Below, in pieces: positions 10,975-22,260 of a stretch of DNA of 64,000 nucleotides. The notes beneath the pieces are model-generated. The model saw only the letters and a list, made by a program, of their open reading frames with translations, did no database searches and had not been told where the DNA came from. The stretch's first letter is position 1. Each line of letters opens with the position of its first letter. The position numbers and the translations under genes were made by a program. Source of the stretch: Rhizomys pruinosus (taxonomy: Eukaryota > Chordata > Mammalia > Rodentia > Spalacidae); assembly GCA_009823505.1 (NCBI GenBank), contig VZQC01013730.1:393227-457226 (forward strand), in the 5' to 3' direction.

Positions 10975-11235
10975 ACTTTGTACGACCCTCAGTGGATGCC
11001 TGAAACCTTGCATGGTGCTGAACCCTGATATGCTGTTTCTTCCCTAAATATATATGCATCTATGGTAAAGTTCATTTTAGAAATTAGGTATAGAACAAGA
11101 TTTAACAATTACTGCTAATAAGCTAGAATAATTAGAACACTTGCATATTTTAAGGAAAGTGACTTAGAACTTGTTTATTTCTAGAATTTTCAGACTGTGG
11201 CTCACCTCACTGTGAGTGATAAGAACCATGGATAA
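10975..11235. mobile_element. Ancient DNA transposon remnant (Tigger/MER-like)
   Basis: Two diagnostic-looking stretches survive: GACCCTCAGTGGATGCCTGAAACC followed by an AACCCTGATATG-type block near 10985-11030, and near 11190-11235 the decayed pattern of CCATGGATAAAGGGAG preceded by alternating CTGTGGCTCACC and ACTGTGAGTGA. These recall the ends of old mammalian TcMar-Tigger-type elements. This is recognition from memory without an alignment. Confidence 0.5.
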
Positions 11236-11902
11236 AGGGAGAGAGCCACTGAAGTACCAGCCCAGACCTGAGCTGAACTGGCATGCAGCAGGCACATGTA
11301 TCCTGAGGATACGCTGTGTGTGCCATACTGTGTGAGGGGCACTGGGAATGGTCTCTCATGGGAACCCTAGAGTGACTCTTCCTGCAGTTGTGGCTCTTAA
11401 GTTTAGAGAGTTCTAAATTGATCCAGCGCAAGGCAGAGTGCAGCCTCAGCTGTGGTGCCCTTGTCATTGTACCTGGTGATCTCTGCCAGGCTTCTCAAAG
11501 CTGACTTTACTTCCATTGACATTTGGCCAAGTACTGAGCACATCCTAATCCAGGAGTTCTGACATTGCTGGCATGGCCCTTCCGAGGTGCTTTGTGGCTG
11601 GGAGCTGCAGATATACTAGGGACAGAAGTGGAGGGGTCTGAGAAGGGTATGCGAACACTCAACTTAGTCTTAGAAGTTATGTCCGAAGTGATTGATTACA
11701 CTGAAATTGCCTGAGGAGGTCACTTTAGAAGGTCCTGGTACTATATAAGAGTTTGAGTCATTGTCCCAAAGCATTGACAGAGAGCTAGAATCAGACAATA
11801 CTGTGGTGTGACATGAGACTTGATGGACAAGGGGATTTTGCCTAAGGACCTTGATTTTGAAAGCATGAATTTATAAAAGCCTTAGAAAAAAGCTTGGCTG
11901 AT
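11236..11902. other. No recognised feature
   Basis: This is unique-looking sequence. The 86-codon minus-strand frame at 11207-11467 shows no recognisable domain and is probably chance. Confidence 0.5.
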
Positions 11903-12151
11903 GGGCTGGAGAGATGGCCTAACGGTTAAGAGCGCCGACCGCTCTTGCAGAGGACCCGGGTTCGATCCTCAGCACCCACATGGTGGCCGAGAACCATTCA
12001 AAACTCCAATTCCAGGAGAACTCCAGTTCCAGGGGAATCCGACGACCTCTTCTGACCTCCGCGGCATTGCACGACACGGGTGCACAAACCTGCATGCAGA
12101 CAGTACATTCATACATATGCATAAATAAATAAAAAATAAAAAAAAATTAAA
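11903..12151 (+). mobile_element. B2 SINE at the edge of the duplication
   Basis: It is the same copy as 7798-8046 with a handful of substitutions (for example AACGG for AGCGG in the head, and TGGTGGCCGAGAACC). Only the right target-duplication half is present, so this B2 did not insert here independently. Confidence 0.95.
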
Positions 12152-12347
12152 AAAGAAACTTCTCTGCCAAGAGTTAAGAGATCCATTTATCCTAGGTGTA
12201 GAGGCTGCATTGAACATGTGTCTTGCAGTGTTAAACATCTTAAAGACATTTATTCTCTGTATGTGACCAGTTCTGAAAATTTGTTATAGTCTCCATCTGT
12301 TGCAAAAAGAAGCTTCTTTGATGAGGGGTGAAAGGTCCACATATCTA

Positions 12348-12831
12348 CTGGATTAGTCAGGGTTCTCTAAAGAAACAGAAGCAACAGGACAAATATATAG
12401 CTATATACAATTTATTGATTTGCTCACGTGACAGAGTTCAAGGAGTCCAACAGTAGCCACGCCGCACTGGAGAGGCTGAGAATCTAGGGAACTGCTCAGT
12501 CGGCAAGGCTGGATATTTTAGTAGTCCCAATCTGGTGCTGAAGGCCTGATGGATTCCAGGAGATCTGCCGGTCTCAGTACACGCTGGGATCGGATCCAAA
12601 GGGTTGATCACAGCAGCAAGACAAACTCACCAGTGAGAGAAAGGCAAGCCACAGGAAAAAAAGGACCAGCTTCCTCTGGTCATGGCCATGGCCTTTAATA
12701 ATGGCTGCTGGCAGAAGGTAACACCCACATTTGGGGTGGGCCATCCGGGTTGAGGTAGTCCAATCCGAAGATCCTTTTTCTCTTATTTGTTCTTTAGTCC
12801 AGTCAAGTTGACACCCAGGATTAACCATCAC
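12348..12831. repeat. Dispersed repeat, second copy
   Basis: It is the counterpart of 8243-8725, flanked on both sides by ATCTA (12343-12347 and 12832-12836). This gives the clearest view of its target duplication. Confidence 0.7.
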
Positions 12832-13294
12832 ATCTATAAATATGAGGATGCATATTTAGAATAGAGTAAGAGTTAATGATATTTTTTTCTTTTTATGTCT
12901 TGTTCTCTGTTCTGTTAGCCTTTGGCATAGAGGCTGCATTGCAGATGTGCCACTTAGGCTTGAGCCATTCACAAACAATGTCTGTGTGTGACCAGTTGGT
13001 GCATTCTGTAATAACATCTCTCTGGTGCAAAAGAAGCTTCTTATGGTGAGTGGAGACTGGGATACATGTCTGCAAGTATAAGGATACATATTTTGTACAG
13101 AGTAAGATATTATGGGACAAAAAAGCTCACAAATGGCCAGAGCATATACAATACAAGTATGTAGAATGTGGTTCCTTTGATAGGACTCCAATATTAAATT
13201 TGACCCACCCAGCGCTGAGGGCTTATTGCAGAAGAAGGGGCAGAAAGATTATAAGAATCAGATAGGAGGTGCAGGACCATGTGAAAATAGAGTC

Positions 13295-13715
13295 CTGCAA
13301 GCTCCTAGGAACCCGCTCGTATGAACCTAGAGCAATATCAGCATGCACAAGACCCATGCAATCTCAAGAAGCCAAAAACTCAGCATAGAACTGAGTAAAT
13401 GGGCAGTAGACCTGAATCTCAGCTGAAGAATTATTGGCAGCTGATTACTACTGAGTGAGGAAGAGCTGATCTCCTTAAAATGAGAGACTCAAGTTGGGCT
13501 GGATAGACTTCAGTAGAAGAACTTTCACTAATTTACCTCAAGTATGGGGACATTGACTTCACACAATAGGCCTTAACACAAATGACAGAATGTATGAATT
13601 CCTGTAGATGGCACTGTGTGAGAATGCCAGTGGGAAAAGGGAAGTAAAGATGATTATGACCGACTGAAATGTTCTGTATGAAATACAGAAAAAATCAATA
13701 AAAGTACAAAAAAGC
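13295..13715 (+). mobile_element. LINE-1 3'UTR, 5'-truncated, sense
   Basis: The text reads as a rodent L1 3'UTR in the sense direction (AGCATGCACAAGACCCATGC, then GGGCAGTAGACCTGAATC) and ends in a run typical of L1 3' ends: GAAATACAGAAAAAATCAAT and an A-rich tail. A similar ending is seen at 53690-53727. Confidence 0.65.
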
Positions 13716-13935
13716 AGATCCATTTATCCTAGGTGTAGAGTTTGCATTGAACATGCGTCATTTAGTGTTAAACGTCTTAAAGACATTTATTCTCTGTGTG
13801 TGACCAATTCTGGAATTTTGTCGTAGTCTCCATCCATTGCAAAAAGAAGCTTCTTTGATGAGGGGTTAAAGTTCCACATATGTATAAATATGAGGATGCA
13901 TATTTTTAAAATAAAATAAAAATAAATGATATTTC
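13716..13935 (-). mobile_element. L1 3'UTR-like fragment, third local copy
   Basis: It is homologous to 8069-8242 and 12178-12347 but lacks the dispersed repeat. Here ACATATGTATAAATATGAGG runs uninterrupted, showing the empty target site for that repeat. Confidence 0.75.
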
Positions 13936-15058
13936 AATTCAACTACAGTTTTTGTGAATCTAAACATTAAAGAAACCAATTTGATGTAAATTGAAAAGGG
14001 TATAAAGCTGTCAATGATTGATGTTTTGAGCTGTTACTATAGTCCAAGAACTGTTTGAACAGCAACAAAAGGGTGAAAAAGGGAAGTAGAGATGACTCTC
14101 TACAGGAGGGAAGGCCAGACCACAGGGTCCAGCAAACCAGAACAAACACTGCTGTCTAATTTGTGTCTTGGCTACTCAGTGCAAGTGATCCTTAGCAGAA
14201 AATTGTGACTTTACTAGTCTTCTAAGTAAATCACTGTAAATTAACATTTGAACATATGTGATAAGAGATTAAGAAGAAGTAGGAGAAAAATGGATTACTT
14301 AAGAGTGTAATAGTCTTTGGAAAATATATGTCCTCCTAAGCAGAGTTAAATAAGAGCAGAGAGAAATGATCAAATTCTGATGGATTTTAGTGTAACCAGC
14401 AAATGTTAGAATTTCCATAATGTATGTATATAATTTTTAGATTAGATAATCAAACTCCTAGCTAGGATGACAAATTATGAATCTACCAATTTTCTATATT
14501 ATTCTTCAAAAATAATTTAGTATACACTATAGATCCGGTGATGCTTCAATTGCACTGATTCCCACATTCCTGCTTCAAGTTGCATGATCATACCTCTAAG
14601 ACAAAAAAACAGAGAGCCACCCAAATACAAAAGCTTTTGGAACAGCTAGAGATGGTAGGATGCCAGTTTTCTATCAAGAATTGCATAGAATTTATTTCTT
14701 CAATAAAATATTCCCTAATATTGACCCAGGTCCTTTAACAGTTTTGGGAATGCACTACTCTCCCTGGCTCTCTCTGTTTTTAAAAATCCAATCAGCACTA
14801 AAACATTTTTTTCTCTGTTAGCCATCCTGTATAAAAAAAAATCATAACTTCATGCCAAAACTTCTTAGTAGGATATTGGTCACATTGTTCAAGTAATTTC
14901 ATTTTATTTATATTTTTATTTAGCATTTGTACATTTTTAGTATTGAACATCTTTGATTATACTTGTGCATTTTTATGAAATGTTTGGAAAATTTTTTTTT
15001 CAGATCATTTGTAAGCTTTAAAAGATTTTAAGTAGATTCCTTAACATTTTCTATATTT
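13936..15058. other. No recognised feature
   Basis: This is AT-rich sequence with no ORF or repeat I can support. The provirus target duplication (AGAAAT) begins at 15059. Confidence 0.55.
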
Positions 15059-15064
15059 AGAAAT

Positions 15065-15325
15065 TGTTGGGGGCCCACAAAGATTTGTGGGGGGGGCATT
15101 TAATCACAGGATGATCCATGATGAAAACACACCACATGGATGCAGGTTGAGGTCCAAATGCAGAGACAGAGTTTTTATTCCAAAATGTCTGGTTATATAG
15201 CAAGCATGACTTAAATCTCAGGGCCAAATCCTAAACCTTTTCATCACTATATCCGACCCCATGGGTGTGGCCAGGGAGGTCCCATTGGTTTAGAATGCAA
15301 CCCATCTTACCTAAATTTTCCCACA
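15065..15325 (-). repeat. 3' LTR of the outer ERVK provirus
   Basis: On the minus strand it runs TGTGGGAAAATTTAGG to GGGCCCCCAACA. An AATAAA signal (complement TTTTTATTCC near 15172) sits in the middle, followed by the R/U5-like part. It is short, and much like 28683-28956. Confidence 0.92.
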
Positions 15326-15338
15326 TCTCGCCCTTTAA
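15326..15338 (-). other. Polypurine tract of the outer ERVK
   Basis: Read on the minus strand the bases immediately before the LTR are TTTAAAGGGCGAGA, a purine run directly abutting TGTGGG. This is the expected plus-strand primer for reverse transcription. Confidence 0.75.
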
Positions 15339-18300
15339 ATTTTATTTTTTTAATTTTTTTGAGAGGCAGGAGAACCCATGGGTGAGGCTAACAGCACAAA
15401 GGAACCTGAGTGTGGAATATCCAGCTGCTCAAGCCTGTTTTGAGTGCTAGGCAGCAAGGGGCAGATCAGACCTGAAACTTTATTTTCACACTAAGGCCAA
15501 TTAATATCCAAAAAACCCAACCATAAAGTGAACCAATTTTTAAGCATAAGCAATGAATGTAAATAATATTCGTGTAAACCAATTAGCAAGTATCTATGTC
15601 CAAATTTTGAAACACCCCAAGGTTCCCATAGTCCCATAGTTCTCATAATTGGAGAAGCTTGTATGCACAAGCATGTTGATCAAATAAGAGTCCAGTCTAT
15701 ATTGCTGTAGTCTCACAATTCACCCAAATCTCTCCACAGCTCTTACATTCTACCATGCCTCCTCTTCTGCAAGTTGTTCCCTAGGCTTTGGGAATGGGGC
15801 ACAAGTGGGTGAGAAGCAAAATAGTCTATTTACTCTGGAGATGTCATTTTGGACTCTAGTCTGTTAAGGTTTTTTCCTGTCATGGGTTGACAGCTTATCC
15901 AGGGGTACCTTTTAAATTCTACTAACAAAGCACAAGCAATTAGATGTACAGGCATTTAAACAGAGCTAATTATTATGTCAAACTAAGCTGTGAGCATAGA
16001 CGCAGATGTTTGGATGGTATGCCAATCCACAAACCGTGGTTTCTCTATAAAGGGTAACAAGTTCTTATTGTGGCTGATAACATCTCCTAACCACTAGAGG
16101 ACATAAGCTTGTGGCATCAGCTGTGAATTATTCCTCCAAGGAGAGAACTAATAGCCAATTAGATTTGGGATATATATACACACATGGCTGCCACTGTTGC
16201 ACAGTATCTCCAGGCAGTTGATGTGTAGCTGATACTGACAGAGGAGTCTTTCTTGAATTAAGGAGACCAATATTTTGCTTTATTGATTTAGTGGCCCTTG
16301 GTAATGCTCTCTGGCATTTCAGAGGCCAACTATATATTAGCAAGTGACATCTCATAACATTTTTTCCATGCTTACACCAGGTCTTTGACAACAGGGTCTT
16401 ACCGCCTTTCTCCTTGCAGGTATCTCAATTTTTAGGCAAAAGTTCTTTACCTTTTGGGGTCTTAAATCCCCTAGCCAACTTCTCCTTGGAAGAATAATCC
16501 ATTGTTGATATCAGAGCTCTCCTGTATTAATATATTTTGCTTAATTATGTAGCTTATAAAGACTTTAATATTATATATGGCTGTGAATAGAGAATTATCC
16601 TTTCACAGTTCCTGTGTCTATCAGTCAATTAAAGAAAGTAGCTATATCTGTTTTATAAGAAATTACCACTATAACAGTTGGCTGTAATTTGCAGTTAGGG
16701 AATACCTTCATTGCCATCATGCTTTTCTTTTTCTTATAAAAAGGAGAGGTAGGAAGATTTCTCAGCATATGGAAGGTAAACTTCATTAGGGTACATTATA
16801 AACAGTTATCCTAAATAGAATTCAGAGAGATGCTCAGTGTCTGTGACTCAGGCAGTCTGAGGTTCTTCTTCCTCTAATGTTCAGATGGGTTAGCCTCTCT
16901 GCTGGCATTTCCGAGTCCATCCTCCACAGCCAAAAGTCTTACATTTTCAAGTATTTAGGTTGGTGTTTTTACCTGTGGGAACATACAAATCTCTTCCCAT
17001 TGTTAGATTCAAGATCTCAAAATTGAAAATTTATCAAAAGGTTTGGAATTCAGAGTTTTCCATTTGTATCCCAGAAGGAATACTATACTACCTCCCTCTT
17101 TTTGTTTTTTTAAATTTTTATGTTTTGACCTATAGATGCCTAAGTTGTATTACAGATACCTGTAGATAGGAACCAAGGCATAAGTTTTCATCAAATTCAC
17201 CCAAACTGTTTATCATTGATTGTATGCTACTTATTTGGGAAGTACACTTAAATTTAATTCCTTTAAATTATCCTACAGGTAACGGAAAATTATTACAAAG
17301 TGATACTGTATAACAGAAAAATATAGAGACCATTTGTGTACCTTAACCCCAAAGTTATTGTTGGAAATTCAATACAAATTATAAATAAAACAATTAACAT
17401 TTTTTATTCCCAATTAGTTCAAATGTATTACCATTTCTAACAAAACCTTCAACCAAATTTAACTAATTTAAACATTTTACTAAGTCTTAAAATATCCTAT
17501 AACATGTGGACAAAGCTTGGGCAGAGTTGAATACCTGCCAAATAAATTTTAGCCAATATACACTTTGTTCTTTAAAACTATATGACTAGACTATGACTTC
17601 AGAGATATCAAGTCCATTAATTTATATGGTTTATTTTGTATTCCTGTATAAATCTTTACTGAAACACCTCTATTTATCAATATATGTTATTTTTAAGTGG
17701 ACCATTTTAAACTGCAAACCTTACAGAGTGGATTGTGATGATCATCTTCCACCAAGCTCTTGGCCTTCTCCAGGCCTGACATGAAAACCTGCTTTACAGA
17801 TTTTTCAATATCTCGCTCTTAATAAAATTTTCTTTTACAATTCTTATGCCCATTAGTTAATGAAAGACTAGCTACATATGTCCCATGAGAAGTTGTTACC
17901 ATCATTACCATCTTATTTTTTTGTTTTTGTTTTTGTGGGAGCTCTAGGAAGCTTCCTTTGTCATGAGCAGGTACAGCACAGTCCTGCTAAGGGAAGGGGA
18001 ACACAGTGCCCACTTTGTGGACACTGTGGGGAACTGACCCCTTGGTGCATAAGTCAGTTGGTTACTCTTGTAACCTGACCGGAGAGGTACTTCCTACTCA
18101 GGTCCTTAGCCAGGGACAATGAGAAACGTTTCCCACTCTTGGCCATGACGTTCCACCTTCCCAGAGCCAGGACAGGAATTTCAGAGCAGCTACCCAGGTT
18201 GGTGGTCTGCAAAGGTAGCCTTTTTACCAACCAACTGGCAACCCAAATGAAATGCAGGCCTGAATACCAGCTACCCACTGGCCATCTGAACGAAATGCAA

Positions 18301-19226
18301 GCTTGTCATAGCCTATATGCATGCAATAATTAAAAAAGAAATGGCGGCCATAAATTCTGCAATGATGTTAATGGGAATTCACATTTTTTAAATTTTTATG
18401 TTTTTTATTTTTTATTCCCAAAGACCCAAAAACTTTTTAACACTTTAATACAATGAAAACCTGGTTGCATCTTTGTTTCAGATGTTGAAAGGATGTAACC
18501 AGTAGATGGCAGTGTAGATGCATTAAGATGTTCAATGAAATCTTTAAATTTTTAATAGATAACCCATAACCTTTGTTGAAATTGAATTATGCGTTGGCTG
18601 TTTAATATAAATCTGCGTCTTGAGAAGGAAGGGTCACGTTCCAACTCAGAGGCAGTGTTTTAACTGGTATTATAGCTGTTAACATTAAAATATACTTAGA
18701 ACACAAGTACACACATCCGTACACATGTGTGTGTGCACATATACACACAAACATACACACATACATACATAATAAGAAAGGTTTGTTAGATTGACCTGCA
18801 AGAGAGGAAAGCCATATTATTGTTTGATGTTCAATGAGAAACATGAAATTTTTATAATTTGTAATAGGGTTATTTTTACATAATTAGAATAAATGTCCTA
18901 GTAACACACAAAACAGCTGAGATCCATATGCCACCTGTTAGGCCCATTCCCAGCCACTTGCCTTCAATGAACTATCCCTAAAATCTACTCCTATTCTTTT
19001 TCAATCCTTTCCCTTTTGGTTAACTATCCCTAAGCTGTCTCTAGTCTAAGTCTAACTATCCCTATGCTATTTACAAATCTAATATTTGAGGATGGTGCCA
19101 AAAAGTAGACAGAACAAAGTTATTTGTAGTCTTCGACTGATTTATCTTGCCTTATTATTAAGGACTTTGGAAGAATAATAATTATCCATAATCACAACAG
19201 CAATCATAGTAATAACCATTATTAAT
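15339..19226 (-). mobile_element. Outer ERVK interior, 3' portion
   Basis: Decayed internal sequence. About 15800-17575 is shared with 1-1775. The best minus-strand frame (16128-16391) contains SKTWCKHGKNVMRCHLL, matching a frame at 479-829 in the other copy, so a coding region (probably env or late pol) once lay here; I cannot assign it. A hairpin at 18002-18028 and an AT-rich ATTATT-type run at 19160-19226 are the only other structure. The AT-rich run continues beyond the nested element at 27033. Confidence 0.65.
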
Positions 19227-19590
19227 TGTCAGGATGTGAGCTCCAGAAGCCCATTGGAATGCAGAGACACCTAAGACCGGAGGTCCAAGAACCTGCTCTA
19301 CCAGGCATGATCTTTGGTTATGCTAAAGCAGGCCACCCCTGATTACTCAGGAATCTTCCACCTCGCCCCTCACCCTTTGGAAGCCAGATTCCAGACTCCG
19401 ACCCACCCCACTCCCACTGAATCCCGTTCCCACCTTCTCCCTTAAATTCCCAAGCCAGAGGCCATTCTGGGCTTGGCTTGGCTCCTTCTCTCCCCTAAGC
19501 CTAGCCCCGGCTACTCTGAATTAAACTTTGCTCTGAAGAACTCAGACCTCGTGGCTTTTCATTCTGGGGGGAGCGCGCCATAACCTTACA
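19227..19590 (+). repeat. 5' LTR of the nested ERV1
   Basis: It starts TGTCAGG and ends CCTTACA. Near the 3' third it has CTTAAATTCC (possible weak TATA), then CTGAATTAAACTTTGC, a variant poly(A)-signal region (ATTAAA), consistent with U3-R-U5 order on the plus strand. Confidence 0.93.
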
Positions 19591-19593
19591 TTC

Positions 19594-19611
19594 TGGTGCT
19601 GGTGTGCGGCA
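19594..19611 (+). other. Primer-binding site candidate of the nested ERV1
   Basis: Three bases after the LTR the sequence reads TGGTGCTGGTGTGCGGCATC. The first six bases are those of tRNA-Phe and tRNA-His primer sites (TGGTGC). The rest agrees only partly with tRNA-Phe, so the primer is uncertain. Confidence 0.5.
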
Positions 19612-20812
19612 TCCACCTGCGCTTCTGCCACACCCACTCCAGTATCGCTTGTGTAAAGTAATATGAGAAATCATACTCAAAACAGGCAGGGGAGATGTGC
19701 CCTGCAGGACTGGACCCCCTGGAGGTCCCTGGCAGAATACCCGGCTAAGATCACCCCGAGATTGAGATGCTTTCCTAGGATATTACGTTTTTCTGGTGTT
19801 GGACTTAGCATAACACTGAGCACATAAAGATCTTTTCTTAAAGCCAGCTTATAGATACAAAATAAGACCTTTAATGATGTGTCAAGGAACTGGCAATAAA
19901 ATGCCCTATCTTGGGCAAAGGGCTTTTTCCTGGCAGCAAGAATTATTCTGCAGATCCAAATAAAAAGCAGACCTTTCTCCTTAAAACAATGTAATGTAGA
20001 CTTGTTAATGTATAGGTCAAGGTTAAAACTTGCTCGTCAGATCAAGAAAACAAAATAATTGCAGATGACAGTAATTTCTTGCCTTACATAATGTCCTTAA
20101 AAAAACAGTTCCAGTGGTAAAAGTGTTTGAGTGAAAGACATCATCATCGTCATTAAGTTAAAAAAAATTCCCCCTTAAACCTAAAAATAAAATAATTTCT
20201 TTTCCTCTGTCCCAGACAAAGACAGTAGATAAGGCATTCCTCTTGTTAAAGTCTGGATTCTAACACTCCCCAGTAGAAGCAAGCCAGAGACTAAGTCTCC
20301 TTACACCAGCCACTTTTCTACAAAGAAACAAAGCTGTTAGCGGACAACAGTGGAACAGCTCTTGAGTTCTCAGTAAACATTTTAACCTTAGATTAGCAGT
20401 CAGAGTTAGAAAACTAATAGCTAACTTAGGAACTATAGGAATAAGGTTTTTACTTCAATAAAACTTAAAAGCAACTATTAACTTTAGGATGTATTTACTC
20501 TAGCCTCAGAATGGAGACATAGGACCAATATCTACTGCTAAAAAACTTTGTAGTTATTACTCTGTGAGCTATAACTTTTCAAATTATGACTTGTCTTCTT
20601 AGATGTTATTTCCTCAGTAAAGGTTGTCTTAAGGTTTCTACATTTTACTTCAAGAAAGTTTATTTCCTAACCAAACTTTGTGATGTTTTAGTTTCCTGCT
20701 CTGAGTGCTCTGAGTTCTTTGCAGTTAATGTGTAAATCTTGACTTTTTTACAGCTACCTATGTAATTGTAAAGCTTTGCCAAATCCTTTGTTCTGCCCTC
20801 TCCCAAAGACCA

Positions 20813-21005
20813 CTATATATTCACTGCCCTGTTCAATAAAGTTGTTGTAGATCTGGAAACTTCCCTTAGTTTTTCATTTCTACACGCCGTTCAATCTTCA
20901 CTGTTTTTTCCTGCCAAGACTCTGCAGAAATCCACGACCCCCTGAGGAGAGCTAGCCGGTAGCAGGCAGCTGGAACGGTCGGTAACACCGGTGACTCGGA
21001 TTGCC
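20813..21005 (+). promoter_or_regulatory. Second LTR end (TATA, AATAAA, U5) and tRNA-His-like primer site
   Basis: A TATA-like CTATATAT at 20813 is followed by AATAAA at 20835-20840, a U5-like stretch and a possible LTR terminus ...GGTAACA at 20987. Directly after it CCGGTGACTCGGATT matches the tRNA-His primer site TGGTGCCGTGACTCGGATT over its 3' eleven bases. The start of this LTR upstream could not be found by eye. It indicates that the nested element carries a piece of a different class I retrovirus. Confidence 0.6.
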
Positions 21006-21871
21006 TTTTTTCCCCCGCCCCCCGCCCCTCGGAGCAGCTTCGGAGTAGCCGGTAAGCCAGACACCGAGCGCAGGCCTCGACAACATCCACCACCATTCGG
21101 CCACAGGTAACCTTCTCTCCTCTCCTTATCCTACCCTACTCTATTCCCATGTGACTGTGCATGAAAGTTGAGTGCGTGTTATGGTTCCACAGCTCTCGGG
21201 CTACGGAATCTGATCTGCCCTAATCCGCAGTTCCGCTGCAAGTCGTTTCACCTCATCGGGCACTCATCACACTCGTGATGACCCAGCTCAGGGTTTATAC
21301 GTGTGGCCCTCATGGTAAGACTTCTTAAGTCGCCTCGCGGGCGGCCGGCCGGACGGGCACCTGAAGTGAGGGGAGATTCTTATCTCCCTACCCCTACCAT
21401 CTCCGTGTAACCCTGTGTATGTTCTGCCCCTCTAGCTGCCCCCCATGCCTTAAACACCTCCTGTTCTAACCACTGCTTTCTCCATCCTCTTTTCCATTCT
21501 TTTACGTGTCTCTGTTCTGTTCCGTTTTGGATCCCTGAGTGCCGGCCTAAGTCAGGGATCCGACCCGCCCCGATTTTCCCTGTCACAGTTTGCTGTCTAT
21601 ACAGGACGCTGGGGACAGACTCTGGACCCGAATTTGGCCTCCTCTTTGACTGTTGGGACGCTGCAACTTCACAGACCTGCAGGCCCGATTTCAGAGACTA
21701 CCTGGGGTCTCTGAGCGCCCACTTAGAACTAAGGTGGACAGCCTTAGGTCTGTGGGTGCTGAGACTAAAAAGAATCTATTTACTAACCTCTTTGCTCTCC
21801 TCTCGTCTCTCTCCTCTTCTCTCTCTCTCTCTCTCTCTCTTCTCCCCTCTTCCTCATCCTCTGACACTAAT
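21006..21871 (+). other. Retroviral leader region
   Basis: GC-rich, C/T-rich sequence between the second primer site and the gag start, typical of a gammaretroviral packaging leader. A splice-donor-like CATGGTAAGACT lies near 21311. A (CT)n run occupies 21809-21843. Confidence 0.5.
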
Positions 21872-22260
21872 ATGGGAGCCTCACACTCTAAAAGAGAGGC
21901 GCCTAGGCCTCACACCCTTGGAGTGTCTCCTACACTCCTTTAAGTACCTTAGATCTCCGAATTCCTCAGCTTTGAGAGACACTGCCAGCACTCTGGGATA
22001 AATGGTCAGAATGCTTGTTTGTACAGGCATTCTTTGCCCTTCACGCATGTCCCTCTATTCCTCTCAAGACTCCCCTCTCTCTCCCTATGCACTAGACCAG
22101 AACTTCACCTCTGCTTTTGACCTTGGGATGTGCCTCCTCTCCTCTCTGTCTTCTCTGTCCCCTGTCCCACCCCTTTCTCTCTGCCCTGGGCCATGCTGTC
22201 TGGTCCCACCACGTGTCTGCCGGCAGCTCATGCTGGCAGTCCAGGTGGAAAGTAAAAGCA
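21872..22260 (+). pseudogene. gag remnant (matrix N-terminus), broken
   Basis: The frame opens MGASHSKREAPRP at 21872, the Met-Gly-x3-Ser pattern of a myristoylated gag matrix protein, which would take Gag to the plasma membrane for assembly. It stops after 23 codons (21941-21943). The next frame continues matrix-like text (PLECLLHSFKYL around 21910-21960) before it too is lost, so at least one frameshift separates the two. No capsid homology region or zinc knuckle can be followed downstream. Neighbours are the leader upstream and C/T-rich, probably p12-like, sequence downstream. It cannot give a functional Gag. Confidence 0.65.

Larger units (their letters stand above)
11903..13294 (+). repeat. 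Second copy of the 1.4-kb block 7798-9223
   Basis: From its first base (the B2 head) this block follows 7798 onward: B2, L1 3'UTR-like segment, the 484-bp dispersed repeat and further 3'UTR-like sequence. Up to about 12690 the copies are almost identical. After that many one- and two-base indels separate them. The left flank (GAAAAAAGCTTGGCTGAT) is unrelated to the left flank of copy 1, and the B2 lacks its left target duplication while keeping the right one (12152-12165). Confidence 0.93.

Noticed and set aside
21006..21375. CpG-rich stretch resembling a CpG-island promoter
   Set aside because: It lies between a retroviral primer site and a gag start and is better explained as a retroviral leader.
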